Assembly (NCBI RefSeq): GCF_048544455.1
Contig: NC_133538.1
Location: 39,312,969-39,376,968 of the forward strand
From: Silene latifolia
Taxonomy: Eukaryota > Streptophyta > Magnoliopsida > Caryophyllales > Caryophyllaceae
DNA length: 64,000 bases
Direction: 5' to 3'
In this document: piece by piece, positions 1-9,614 of the stretch
How the letters are laid out: each line of letters opens with the position of its first letter
Numbering within the stretch: position 1 is the first letter of the stretch
The notes under the pieces: generated by a model
The model's database searches: none
What the model saw: the letters and a program-made list of their open reading frames with translations, nothing else
What the model was told of the DNA's origin: nothing
Position numbers and translations under genes: made by a program

Positions 1-908
1 AATAAGGGAAATGATCGATGCACCGTTCTCGTCATGAAAAAACATCTATCAAAGTAGATAATCTGGAAAATCAGAATCGGTCCCTTAAAATAAGTTTTAG
101 GGGAATTAGCTATAGCCGCCTTCCACGACATGACGTTGCTGATCATATGGGACCGTGCAAATTTGCACCAATTCATGTTAGGGACATCGGAGAGATTTAA
201 AAGGGAGCTTAATATCCGAGGGCTAGGATGATCACCTACTACCCCCATCAAGAGAACATTGACGATATAGATGAGGAAATTTCTCTTGAAATCGTCTCCA
301 CCATCCCGTTGCTCCATCATCTTATCTAAGAGAACCTTTTTCGTAATATTTGAGGTGGTAAACTGATCCTTATACCTCTTGACAGCCTCTGTGTACTCCT
401 TTTCCTTACAGAACATTCCAGCTGCAATAATGTCAATCGCTCCTATAGGAAGTCCAGTTGCAACGTGGATATCCTCATCCGAGATAACAAGATCGCAGTT
501 CATCAATGAACAATTGAACGGATTAAATGTCTCGACAATCCATCTGGCCAAATGGCCATTGATTTCTTCTAACTTAAGTTGTAACAAACCTCCGAACCCC
601 ATACTGTGGATGGCTTCAATTTGCTTTTCGGATGGCCCCAACTTGATGAAATTAGTGATCAAGGAAGGACTCATCCGAGTAAGGAGAGGCTTATACTTGT
701 CAGAACGCTTTCTTCTTTTTGTAGTTTGCGTTGGCTCTTTGCTTGTTGCTGCAGCCTTCCTCTTGTTCTTGTTAGGAGGCAACTCTGGTGCGACTTCCTC
801 GTGAACTTTGGCCTTAACACGCGGACTCCGTCGACGCGGTGAAATTTGTTTTGCCTCTGCTGCTGTAATATTTGGTTTGAGAGGATTATCTGTCAAAGTA
901 GTCAGCAT
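1..908 (-). CDS. Transposon-borne protein, DUF1985/mobile-domain-like, partial
   Basis: An uninterrupted minus-strand frame of about 302 codons runs from an ATG at 908 off the window edge. An in-frame TAA lies just upstream and an AG splice acceptor is possible near 920. The N-terminus is basic and Pro/Lys-rich (motif PRRRSPR, then several KRK clusters, nuclear-localisation-like). It is followed by a helical domain with IKLGPSEKQIEAIHSMGFGG, a WIVETF segment and DLVISDEDIHVATGLPIG. This layout resembles the N-terminal module that precedes Ulp1-type cysteine protease domains in plant transposon proteins. The protease region, if present, would be beyond the edge. No host function is implied. 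Family assignment is from memory of the motif layout, not from a search. Confidence 0.6.
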   Translation of the reverse strand, partial: MLTTLTDNPLKPNITAAEAKQISPRRRSPRVKAKVHEEVAPELPPNKNKRKAAATSKEPTQTTKRRKRSDKYKPLLTRMSPSLITNFIKLGPSEKQIEAIHSMGFGGLLQLKLEEINGHLARWIVETFNPFNCSLMNCDLVISDEDIHVATGLPIGAIDIIAAGMFCKEKEYTEAVKRYKDQFTTSNITKKVLLDKMMEQRDGGDDFKRNFLIYIVNVLLMGVVGDHPSPRILSSLLNLSDVPNMNWCKFARSHMISNVMSWKAAIANSPKTYFKGPILIFQIIYFDRCFFMTRTVHRSFPL

Positions 909-920
909 TAGTAAGGTAGC

Positions 921-1205
921 TTATTTCATGTACATACAAAATTGTTTAATGCACATAGATAGTTATTAGATGCATATACAAGGTTGGTCCATGAATTCAT
1001 AAGACTATTGTACGCCAAACCAAACAATGATTGGCTTCAGGAAGACAGCTTATTTCATGCATATACAAAGTTTTTTATTGCACATAAACAGTTATTTGAT
1101 GCATATATAAGGTTAGTTTATGAATTCATAAGACTAGTGTACGCCAAACCAAACACCGATTAGCTTCAGGAAGACAGCTTATTTCATGCATATACAAGCT
1201 TATTT
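921..1205. repeat. 129-bp tandem repeat, about 2.2 copies
   Basis: TTATTTCATG-led units start at 921, 1050 and 1179, exactly 129 bp apart. Each contains GTACGCCAAACCAAACA and GCTTCAGGAAGACAGC. The third copy is cut short before the larger array at 1217. The same TTATTTCATGCATATAC words recur at 2526 and around 4080-4145, so this is a repeat native to the E0 family. Confidence 0.85.
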
Positions 1206-1216
1206 CAGAAAAAGAG

Positions 1217-2200
1217 GATTTAAAAAAGGGGTCCGGGTATCCTAAAACGGGACGGGAAAGGATTTAAGGTTTCCCTTGCTATTATCATTCGAACAGGAAA
1301 ACCTAAAGATACCCTAGAGGGGGCAGAGTGAACCCTTTTTTGGGGACGAGATTTAAAAAAGGGGCCCGGGTATCCTAAAACGGGACGGGAAAGGGTTTAG
1401 GATTGGATTAGGCGGACCGCTACCGCGGATCCGCCTAATCCAACCCTAAACCCTTTACCTTCCTATTGTCATTCGAACAGGAAAACCTAAATACACCCTA
1501 GAGGGGCCAGAGTGAACCCTTATTGGGGACGGGATTTAAAAAAGGGGCCCGGGTATCCTAAAATGGGACAGGAAAGGGTTTAGGGTCGCGGGTCCGCTTA
1601 ATCCAACCCTAAACCCTTTCCCTTCCTATTGTCATTCTAACAAGAAAACCTAAAGACACCCTAGAGGGGGCAGAGTGAACCTTTTTGGGGACGGGACTTA
1701 AAAAAGGGGCCCGGGTATCCTAAAACGGGACGGAAAAGGGTTTAGGGTTGGATTAAGCGGACCGCTACCGCGGGTCTGCCTAATCCAACCCTAAACCCTT
1801 TCCCTTCCTATTGTCATTCGAATAAGAAAACCTAAAGACACCCTAGAGGGGGCAGAGTGAACCTTTTTTTAGGACGGGATTTAAAAAGGGGCCCGGGTAT
1901 CCTAAAACGGGACGGGAAAGGGTTTAGGGTTAGATTGGGCGGATCGCTACCGCGGGTCTGCCTAATCCAACCCTAAATCCTTTTTCTTCCTATTGTCATT
2001 CGAATAGGAAAATCTAAAGACACCCTAGAGGGGGCAGAGTGAACCCTTTTTGGGACGGGATTTAAAAAAGGGGCACGGGTATCCTAAAACGGGACGGGAA
2101 AGGGTTTAGGGTTGGATTAGGGGTATCCTACCGCGGGTCCGCCTAATCCAACCCTAAACCCTTTTTCTTCCTATTGTAATTCGAACAAGAAGAAAACCAC
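1217..2200. repeat. Six-unit satellite-like array with internal inverted repeat
   Basis: Units start near 1217, 1350, 1533, 1695, 1878 and 2059, giving lengths of about 133, 183, 162, 183, 181 and 140 bp. Each begins GATTTAAAAAAGGGGCCCGGG and has CACCCTAGAGGGGGCAGAGTG near its end. Several units hold a long inverted repeat: in unit 2 the 27-bp arms at 1390-1416 and 1430-1456 pair with one mismatch around GCGG-rich loop DNA. The arms include TTTAGGG/CCCTAAA, identical to the plant telomere heptamer but not tandem. Short units have lost part of the hairpin. It sits between two related exons of the E0 gene. Confidence 0.9.
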
Positions 2201-2370
2201 AAGGCATGGTTCGTTAATGCATATGGATTGCTTTTTTATGCATCTACAAGGCTACTTAATGCATTCATAAGGGTATTGCACCCTAAACCATCACCATTAA
2301 TGTTGGAACAAACAACATGTACTGGAAATCTTTAAAAGGGACAAGAAAAGGTAAACCCTTACCATTGTTG

Positions 2371-2511
2371 TTACCAGAAAGCATATCTGGTGTACGTTAC
2401 TTGCTCAGTAACTTTTGGTTGGATACGTGGACTCTGTCTATGCGGAGGAATTTGTTCTGGCTCTGCAGCTGTAGTACTTGGTCTGGGAGGATTATCGGTC
2501 AAAGTAAGTAG
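2371..2511 (-). pseudogene. Duplicated N-terminal exon of the E0 protein
   Basis: The minus-strand frame reads TLTDNPPRPSTTAAEPEQI and then a basic HRQSPR stretch before a stop at 2371. It parallels TLTDNPLKPNITAAEAKQI at the start of the 908-1 protein, and the flanking TTATTTCATG DNA is similar too. The exon and its flank have therefore been duplicated, with the 1217-2200 array now between the copies. This copy is frame-broken downstream. Confidence 0.6.
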
Positions 2512-2887
2512 GTTAAGAAGGCAGCTTATTTCATGCATATACAGGGTTATTTTAATGCACTTAGATTGTTTTTTGATGCATCTACAAGGCTGTTACATGG
2601 ATCCAAAAACTTCATGTAATTATGAAACAATGAAAGCTCGATGATTAACAAAATAAGGAAAATAAACTTCATTAATAAAACATATCATCCATACATGACA
2701 AAGTTTTACAACAACCAAAATGAAAAAACCCCGACTACATAATTATACAAAGGTGGCTTAATACATGGAATTATACAAGAGTACTACAGAAGACTGAAAA
2801 TAGGGCAACTTTAACACCTGAATGGTTAAAGGCCTAAATACACAGACATCAAAATGCCAAAAAGTGGTACAAATTTTAGCAGTTGAG
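2512..2887. other. Non-coding stretch inside E0
   Basis: I see no supported gene here. It contains a TTATTTCATGCATATAC word and AT-rich sequence. It may be intron or spacer of the minus-strand gene. Confidence 0.5.
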
Positions 2888-3460
2888 TTATATATAGAGG
2901 AAAAAACCGAAAAAAGGTAAAGTTGCCCGAGTTGTTAACTCTGTTGAAATGGCAACTGCTATGTTACGTGCTGGAGATGGCATAGCTAACGCATGAAGCA
3001 ACTCATACACATGTACGCGTTCAGCATCATCAAGAGCGTTAAGGTGTTCTCTTTGAAAAATATTGTTCTCTTGTTGATGATGGAGGAGCAGTTCAGCTGC
3101 CAAATCTTCAGTCATAAAGCATTTGCATCTTTTATAAATTACTATTGGACCCCTACGAATAATTCTTACACCATTGATATCATTGGTCCGTAGAGAAAGG
3201 TTATATGCATGTTCAATGCGAGGTGCACTTGGGTGTATGAGGAAAAGCTGAGACCAATTCTTACAGACCAACGCCATATTTGCCTTATCTTCGTAACAAT
3301 TTAGTCGGTTAAATATGTTAGTCACTAGATCTTGATTATTAAGAACATCATCAAGTTGGGCTTGATAACAGTTGTCAGTGAGCTGAACTTTTACTAAGGA
3401 GCAAATGACAAACTCATAGCCTCTTTTTTTTCTCTTACGTAATTCACGGCAAAAAGTGCT
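2888..3460 (-). CDS. F-box-like protein fragment
   Basis: An open minus-strand frame of about 190 codons lies between stops. It contains LDDVLNNQDLVTNIFNRL, then NCYEDKANMALVCKNWSQLF. This resembles the F-box pattern of a hydrophobic NIFxRL helix, an acidic DKA turn and an LVCKxW helix that binds SKP1 in SCF ubiquitin ligases. The C-terminal part is unrecognised and ends FFGFFLYI. There is no ATG near the frame start, so it is probably an exon. A second frame upstream, from an ATG near 3510, ends inside it, suggesting an intron or frameshift around 3380-3460. Transcribed toward the 908-1 gene, so both may belong to one E0 transcription unit. Confidence 0.4.
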   Translation of the reverse strand, partial: STFCRELRKRKKRGYEFVICSLVKVQLTDNCYQAQLDDVLNNQDLVTNIFNRLNCYEDKANMALVCKNWSQLFLIHPSAPRIEHAYNLSLRTNDINGVRIIRRGPIVIYKRCKCFMTEDLAAELLLHHQQENNIFQREHLNALDDAERVHVYELLHALAMPSPARNIAVAISTELTTRATLPFFGFFLYI

Positions 3461-3813
3461 TTATCTTCTGCAACAATATTGACTACCCACCCCTTGCACC
3501 AATTGACCATACTTGGCTATGTATAAGTAATTGACTAGTAAGAGAATAACCTACAAGCATGACAAATTAAACTCTCGAATGAAAAAAGCAGAAATAGAAA
3601 CTAGTAAGGAAAAGAGTACAAGCATTCCGTCATTTCAAATATCGCATTAAGCATATGCAGAAAAAAACTAAGATAAATTCAGGAAATATCACATTAAGCA
3701 TGCAGTACAGGTATTGCATTCAAGTTTAGAGAGAGCATTAAAATGTAGTCTATCATTATTTTGGGGTAAGGGATGAAACACAAAAACAGACAAAGCTATG
3801 CAGATTTTCTTAC
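3461..3813. other. Probable intron of the minus-strand E0 gene
   Basis: AT-rich sequence between two minus-strand exon-like frames. It begins (minus sense) with the GTAAGA donor at 3813. No independent gene is seen apart from a short ATG-led frame at about 3510-3385 that overlaps the F-box-like frame. Confidence 0.35.
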
Positions 3814-4012
3814 TCAACGTACTTTGGTCAACAGCATCATTTATACTTGAATTTGTTGGATTTGGTGGAAAATAATCTTTCACTGTTCTACCTCCTTTTA
3901 TTTGTGTATTTTTTACTGGTGTTTTTTTCTTCCTTGCAACAGTCGTTCGCCTCATATCTATGAATTCATTGAGTGATGTTAACACGGGTGAAAAGACAAT
4001 GGACCCTACTGA
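3814..4012 (-). CDS. Hypothetical exon with basic linker
   Basis: A minus-strand open frame runs from just after a TAA at 4013 to a good splice donor (GA before GTAAGA) at 3814/3813. It encodes SLNEFIDMRRTTVARKKKTP followed by a Pro/Asn linker (DYFPPNPTNSS). I do not recognise it. Its position upstream of the F-box-like frame suggests a 5' exon of the same E0 gene. Confidence 0.35.
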
Positions 4013-4054
4013 TTAAGCATTGGCACCTTATCGACAATGGACCAACTGCTAATT

Positions 4055-4150
4055 TTAAAGTGACACCTTGTTTGATGTAGACAGAACCTTATTTGATGCA
4101 CATTGAACCCTATTTTATGCACACTGGACCTTATTTCATGCACGTACAGA
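4055..4150. repeat. TTATTTCATGCACA-type short interspersed repeats
   Basis: Four imperfect copies of an 18-21-bp unit (ACCTTATTTgATGcacat) precede ACAGCTATCC-like sequence. The same words form a much longer tract at 49840-50400 in E2, also followed by a similar TATCCTAAAA block. They mark homology between E0 and E2. Confidence 0.7.
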
Positions 4151-4869
4151 GGACAAGTATCCTGAAACCTAAGCTTACTTGGATAAAAAATGCTGAAAAC
4201 ATCAAGCAACTACCAGCTCGACTATTCTTTCAGATCCGAACAATATAGATCATTTAAAACCAAAATACCCTCACAAATCCGCAAATTCAATTATAAAAAA
4301 TTACTTGAACATGCAATCAGAAAAAAAAATGCAGAACTCGCTAAACTATAAGCAACATATAAACTCTGATTTTCAATGCAAATGAGTTCAATACATAAAA
4401 ACTCTGAATTTCTATGCAAATCTGAATAACAATAAAGACCTTAATTAGGGAAATTACTGCAAATTAGGGTTCATAGTTGAATATGAATTGATGAATGCCG
4501 GGGGAATTGATGAATGTCGAGGAAAAATACATGCATGATAAAATTACAGTACAATCGTCATTATCCGAAGCATATTACCTGAATTTGTAGAAATGAGATT
4601 GATAAATCTCGCGAAAATGTCGCTGATGAATGGATTGAACCGTAATATGAGAAGCAGATGATCGGATACGATGAAGGTAGGATAGAGATGAGCGGCGACG
4701 ATGATCGGAAAAGATGATCGGAAACAGAGATGATGAGGATCGAAGAGAGAGAAGAAGATGAGGGAGAAAGTGAAAATTGGGAAATGATTGAAATTGAAGG
4801 GTTTGGGGGGGTTGAGCGCGTAAAATTTTAATATTATTAGTATTATTAATTATTAATGTTAATATTAGT
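4151..4869. other. E0 terminal non-coding region
   Basis: No gene is supported. From 4440 the DNA resembles 55260-55650 in E2: TTAATTAGGG, GATGAATG, repeated GATGATCGGA, a purine-rich GAGAGAGAAG run, then GTTTGGGGG. In the minus direction this would be the 5' leader or promoter side of the E0 gene. Confidence 0.5.
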
Positions 4870-4927
4870 AGTATTATTAGTGGTTCTCATGGTTCTCATC
4901 ATCCTAGTGGTTCTCATATAATCCTGA

Positions 4928-4932
<5 letters not shown>

Positions 4933-4972
<40 letters not shown>

Positions 4973-4985
4973 AAGATAGAGAGAG
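4933..4985. repeat. (TA)n followed by (GA)n
   Basis: About 28 bp of TA dinucleotides, then about 24 bp of GA-rich repeat. It separates the end of E0 from the start of A1. Confidence 0.95.
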
Positions 4986-5047
4986 GCGGGATCTCGTGAG
5001 TTTGGTTCTTACGGTGAGTTGTGAGTTTGAAAAATCTCAGCCATTGA

Positions 5048-5411
5048 ATCTGAACAAATAGACTGCTGAGATTGCATCTAAATATCTAGTAGTAATAAAA
5101 AAACAAATCTAACTCTGCTCTCCCAAAATTTTGCTCCCGTCATTTTCTTTCCCCTTTCATCTCCATTTTCCTACCTCAAATTGAAATTTGTAACTTTTTT
5201 TTTCTACTTTAAACCTTCAGCACTCCAATCCCTATACATCATCATCATCTTCCCAAACCCTAACTACAATTACAATCATACACAAACTAATTTCATAATC
5301 AATTGAAAATGAACCAATTAATCAAATACAAGCACAGTGTTGATGTTTTTAGATTATTAACGATCTGGGCTGATGATACTGTGTTGATGTTTTTAGATTA
5401 TTAATGATCAC
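5048..5411. other. A1 leader, no gene
   Basis: AT-rich DNA with a near-duplicate phrase (GTTGATGTTTTTAGATTATTAA at about 5339 and 5383). It could be promoter or 5' UTR captured with the RNA-binding-protein fragment. I see no other coding signal. Confidence 0.4.
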
Positions 5412-5692
5412 AGTATTCGGATTCGTGACATTCGCCGACGAGAAATCGATGAACGATGCGATCGAAGATGAATGGGCAAGATGTTGATGGCCGTAACATT
5501 ACTGTCAACCAAGCTCAATACCATGGATCCGGCGGAGGCAGTAGTTACCGCGGTGGTAATGGAGGAGGAAGCCGAGGATATGGCGGTGGAGATTATGGAG
5601 GTCGTCGTGAAGAAGGAGGCGGTGACAGGTTGCGGTGGTGGAGGTGGAGGATATAGAAGTGGTGGATCTCGGGTCTTCGGTTGGCTGGTGGT
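5412..5692 (+). pseudogene. Glycine-rich RNA-binding protein fragment
   Basis: The sequence encodes the last third of an RRM (GFVTFADEKSMNDAIE, the RNP1-type beta strand and following helix). After a small frameshift it continues with MNGQDVDGRNITVNQAQ and a Gly/Arg/Ser/Tyr-rich tail (GGGSSYRGGNGGG). This matches the C-terminal half of a plant GR-RBP (GRP7-type), which binds RNA. The RRM N-terminus is absent, and about two bases are lost where EEMNG is expected. It stops abruptly against an antisense UGT fragment at about 5692, so it is a captured, non-functional piece. Confidence 0.8.
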
Positions 5693-6194
5693 CTAGTCAA
5701 GGCCTTAGGGTCAGTCGATGTGCCATCACCGTCTCTGATCATATTCCACGACAGACCCATGGCTGAAAGGCCCCTACCATTGATCAACGAAAAATACACT
5801 TTCCTGACACCTAATCTATCTGCAATTTGTGGAACCCAATAATAAGAGAAGTCATAGATGATCCAGTCAATTGGACCGGATTCTTCCATGAACCGGTTCA
5901 GTGGTTCCTGTAAACCGTCACAAACCTTGTTCAGGAACTCAATCTTGTCAAAGGGCACATCTGAAGTTGCCTCGGCATTTGGTGGTAGATTTTCGTTACG
6001 AGGAAACGGAAGAGGTCCCAGAGTGATGAATCGAATCAAATTGGCAGGTATTTTAGGGAGACGCCTTAAGTTTCAAGGGGTGCACACGAAAGAGATCTGA
6101 TGACCCTTGGTAGCAAGGCGCTTGGAGAGCTCTAAGTGTGACCAAATGCTAGCCATGGGAACATTACTATCTGCAGTTTTTTCGGGTTTTCCAT
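5692..6194 (-). pseudogene. UGT91-like glycosyltransferase N-terminal fragment
   Basis: The minus strand starts MENPKKLQIVMFPWLAFGH at 6194, a typical UGT91 start (N-terminal acceptor domain with the catalytic His in the AFGH motif). A short deletion and frameshift follow at GH. Later pieces include LELSKRLATKGHQI, FITLGPLPFPRNENLPP, IDWIIYDFSYYWVPQIADRL and YFSLINGRG. The C-terminal UDP-sugar PSPG motif is absent: the fragment ends near KALTRPP, where it abuts the RNA-binding-protein fragment tail to tail. UGT91 enzymes glycosylate small molecules in the cytosol. This copy cannot work. Confidence 0.85.
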
Positions 6195-6369
6195 GGTAGC
6201 TTGTAAGTTAAGATTTGATGGACGGATTGTTAGTGGTATGAGGTGAGACTAAGAGAGGTATAACATGTGTTAAAGATAAACTTGAGGTGTTGGTCGGTAG
6301 TTGATGTGTAAGAAGGTGTAATGATGGCACGTGGCAACACCAACGAATAGACGGTGCAGTTGCTTGTTA

Positions 6370-7190
6370 CAGGATGATGGCAGCACAATAACACATGGTA
6401 AGAAAAAAGTAAAAAATCAAAGTAGTAAAAAAAAATCAAAGTGACACCGAAATAACATCGCAATAACAGCAGAATAACGGTAGAATAACATCGGTAAAAA
6501 AAAGAGTAAAAAAATCAAAGTAGTAAAAAATCAAAGTGACACCCCGGAATAACATCACAATAACAGTAGAATAACAACACAATAACACGTGGTAAAAAGA
6601 AAAAAAATCAAAGTCGTAAAAAAAATCAAAGTGGCACCGGAATAACATCACAATAACACCAGAATAACAGCACAATAACATGCGGTAAAAGAAAGAGTAA
6701 AAAAATCAAAGTAGTAAAAAAAATCAAAGTAGTAAAAAATCAAGGTGACACCGGAATAACATCACAATAACAGCAGAATAACAGCACAATAACACGTGGT
6801 AAAAAAAAGAAAAAAAATTCAAAGTCGTAAAAAAAAAAATCAAAGTAACGGCAGAATAACATCACAATAACAGCGGAATAACAATAACATGTGGTAAAAA
6901 AAAGAGAAAAAAAATCAAAGTCATAAAAAAATCAAATTAAAAAGAGCACAATAACAGCATAATAACACGAGGTAAAAAATAAGAGCAAAAAAAATTCAAG
7001 TAAAAAAAAAAATTGGTACAAAAAGAAAAAAGAAAAAAATGTAACATAATGAGAAAATTAGAGAAAAACATAAGAGAAAAAAAATCTAAGTTGTAAAAAA
7101 AAGCATAATAACACGAGGTAAAAAAAAGAAGATAAAAAATTAAAGTAAAAAATAAAAGAGTAGCACTAGAAAAAAGAGAAAATAAGTAAA
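6370..7190. repeat. A-rich minisatellite of A1
   Basis: Degenerate tandem units combine AATAACAGCACAATAACA, CACGTGGTAAAAA, and AAATCAAAGTAGTAAAAA. The same vocabulary occurs at 44265-45250 (A3) and, reverse-complemented, at 28500-29990 (A2). Open frames here are low-complexity artefacts. Confidence 0.9.
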
Positions 7191-7312
7191 TGACAGTAGT
7201 TTTATATGACATGTAAGATTAGATCTTGGTCATTCATCCCTAATATAATCCAATGGCTGAGATTTCAAAGCACAAACTCACAACTCACCATAAGAAACCA
7301 AACTCACAAGAT

Positions 7313-7435
<123 letters not shown>

Positions 7436-7475
7436 AAGTTCTTATAAGTCCTTTATATCTTTTGAGTCCATAAGT

Positions 7476-7720
7476 CCCTCCCATATCCCTTAGATCATGC
7501 TTGGTGGATGCTTGAGATTGAAAGTAAGAAACACACTTAACACTAATTAATTCACTTCTCTCTCTAGTTTTAATAATACATTTACTAATTCATTATAATA
7601 CAAAATTAACACCACCATTTATCTTATACTTCAAAGTTTATGAAAATTTTGTTAACACTTTTCCAGTTTCAGTTTTTTTCCGTTTTTTTTTTAGACAAGT
7701 TTTCGACATTTTAGGATTTT
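7476..7720. other. B left non-coding region
   Basis: AT-rich, no gene seen. It grades into the minisatellite, with early degenerate GTGTAATT words from about 7725. Confidence 0.5.
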
Positions 7721-7724
7721 ACGA

Positions 7725-8466
7725 GTGTAATTCTAACAGCAAAAAGTGTAACTTTAATCTACGAAGCTGTTTTGACGGATATTATTTTGAAATTTGTAAT
7801 TTTAAGGAATGTTTACGAGAATTTTGCGTCTTACGAGTTTAACTTCAGTCTTTTTTGACTGATTTTGACGAATAATATTTTTAATTTTTGTAATTTTATC
7901 ACAACTTATTGTAATTTTAGCATTTTTCGAGTGTTATTTTAGTCAAGGAAAGTGTAATTTCAGTCCAATGAGAGTGTTATTTTAGTCCAGGAAAGTATTT
8001 TTTTAGTCCAGGCAAATGTAATTTCAGTCCAATGAGAGTGTTATTTTAGTCCAGAAAAGTGTAATTTTAGTCCAGAAAAGTATAATTTCAATCAACTGAG
8101 AATGTAATTTTAGTCAATTGAGAGTGTAACATTAGTCCAATGAGAATATGAGAATATGACCAAGTCCATTGAGAGTGTAACATTAGTCCAATAGTAGTAA
8201 GTGTAATTCTAGCAGAAAAAGTGTAATTTTAGCCGAAAAAAGTGTTATTATAGCAGAAAAAAGTATAATTTTAACAGAAAAAAGTGTAACTTTAGTGGAG
8301 AAAAGTGTAATTTTAACAGAAAAAAGTGTAATTCTAACAACAACAAAAAGTGTAATTTTAGCAGAAAAAGTGTTATTCCAGCAGAAAAAAGTATAATTTT
8401 AACAGAAAAAAGTGTAATTTTAATGAAGAAAAGTGTAATTCTAACAGAAAAAAGTGTAATTCTAAC
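7725..8466. repeat. 21-bp minisatellite, left part
   Basis: Units approximate GTGTAATTTTAGCAGAAAAAA. They are degenerate and about 20-24 bp at the left, becoming more regular near 8200-8460. The array resumes after the gypsy insertion at 19104. Confidence 0.9.
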
Positions 8467-9028
8467 TGTTCCGGGTGTAATTACGGAGCAGGATTGTGAC
8501 CACTTGAGCTTGTAGGATGATGTCGTTGCTCGTCTCTTCCTTTCACTCTTTCCTGTAAGGATGAACAAACTGAGGGCTCGGCTTGGGGCCGAGCGTACTC
8601 ACTCCGACGCTCAAGTCAGTAAACTTAGAGAGATAAGTTTTATGTTGAACTTGGCAAAGTATATTGTAGAGAGATAAGGGAGATTTATACCAGATTTTCC
8701 AGTGGGTTTCTAAATGAGAGATGTGGAGTATTTATAGACTTTCACCTTTTGTCACGTAGTGGCCAAGTGGCGTAGCAGGTGGAAAGACTGTCTTACCCTC
8801 GGCCGAGGGACCCATGACAGGCCGGCAGGCCTGGTTGACTCCAAGCCGAGGGGACTGGATGCGATTACACGGATATGCCTCTCGGCCGGCTAGTTGCCGA
8901 GCCGAGACCTAAGTGACAGGCCGACAGGCATTGTCGGTTAGGCCGTTTTTCATTTGAGTTGTTGTCTTTTAGCTTTGACCTTGGTCAATATGTTGACTTG
9001 GTCAGCGGGTGCAGAATATGCCCCATCA
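8467..9028 (-). repeat. 3' LTR of the Tat element
   Basis: Ends TG...CA. Contains CGGCCGAGG motifs and, on the minus strand, the TATA-like CTATAAATACTCC near 8728-8740. It is preceded in the minus direction by GAGGGCAAAT, a weak polypurine tract. Confidence 0.95.
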
Positions 9029-9428
9029 ATTTGCCCTCAGCGTAGTCTATGCCGTGGTATGGACCTTCGATGCGTGTTGAGCGTATTCTGCGCATGTCGA
9101 ACTTCTTCCTCGGCTTGGTCCTGTTCAGGCCGTACCATATCCCCCCTTCACATTGTTGTGTAATGGACATCGAATGTGGAAAAGAAAATGGCGCTGGCCG
9201 AGACCAAGGTTGGGAGTGCCGTGTGCTTTTGATTGCCCCCGGCCGGTGCTGCCAAGCCTGGTTGATCAGGTGGCCGTTTGCAAGTAGATACCAAGGAGCG
9301 TGTCGAAGAAGATGGGTCACTGTATGTCGATTGACATTCTGCGGCTGCATGCTTGACACGTGGCCTGGTATTGATTGGTGGACGCTTCATGGGCTTTGCT
9401 CTGATTGGTCCACTGAATGGGCTTTGCT
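9029..9428. other. Untranslated region between 3' LTR and antisense ORF
   Basis: GC-richer than its surroundings and without a coding frame supported by homology. It probably holds upstream control DNA for the antisense ORF and the 3' untranslated region of the gag-pol transcript. Confidence 0.5.
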
Positions 9429-9440
9429 CTATAAATAGAG
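9429..9440 (+). promoter_or_regulatory. TATA box for the antisense ORF
   Basis: CTATAAATAGAG is a textbook plant TATA box. It is about 180 bp upstream of the ATG at 9615, which sits in an optimal context (GCCACCATG). The intervening CT-rich leader (TTCCTCTCTCTAG) resembles a plant 5' UTR. The antisense ORF therefore appears to have its own promoter, independent of the LTRs. Confidence 0.6.
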
Positions 9441-9614
9441 CAGTATGCCCCTCATTTTGCTGCGCAAATTTCTTTTTCAAGAAAAATTTCCTCTCTCTAG
9501 TTTTTGAAGAGTTTTCTCTCTCTAATTTTCGAAGCGTTACTCGGCGTAACACTTTCTTTCAAGGTAAAAACAAATTCTTCCCCAACTTTTATTTGTTAAG
9601 TATTCGTTGCCACC

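Larger units (their letters stand above)
1..4937 (-). mobile_element. E0: large (TA)n-abutting element, right part only
   Basis: The right end, at about 4870-4937, carries repeated GGTTCTCAT motifs next to a (TA)n array. On the minus strand it reads as copies of TGAGAACC following the array, the same end structure as E2 at 55680-55736. The 4440-4830 stretch also resembles 55260-55650: GATGATCGGA repeats, GATGAATG, and a G-run before the end. E0 contains a minus-strand TE-type protein, exon-like frames, a short-motif repeat and a satellite-like array. The left end lies outside the window, so length and terminal repeat pairing cannot be checked. Classification as a DNA transposon is inference. 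Confidence 0.5.

Noticed and set aside
1217-2200. Telomeric or interstitial telomere repeat
   Set aside because: TTTAGGG occurs once per hairpin arm and is not in tandem.
8985-9552. Several overlapping 120-130 codon frames next to the 3' LTR
   Set aside because: They overlap on both strands in GC-richer DNA and match no domain. The supported plus-strand start is the one at 9615.
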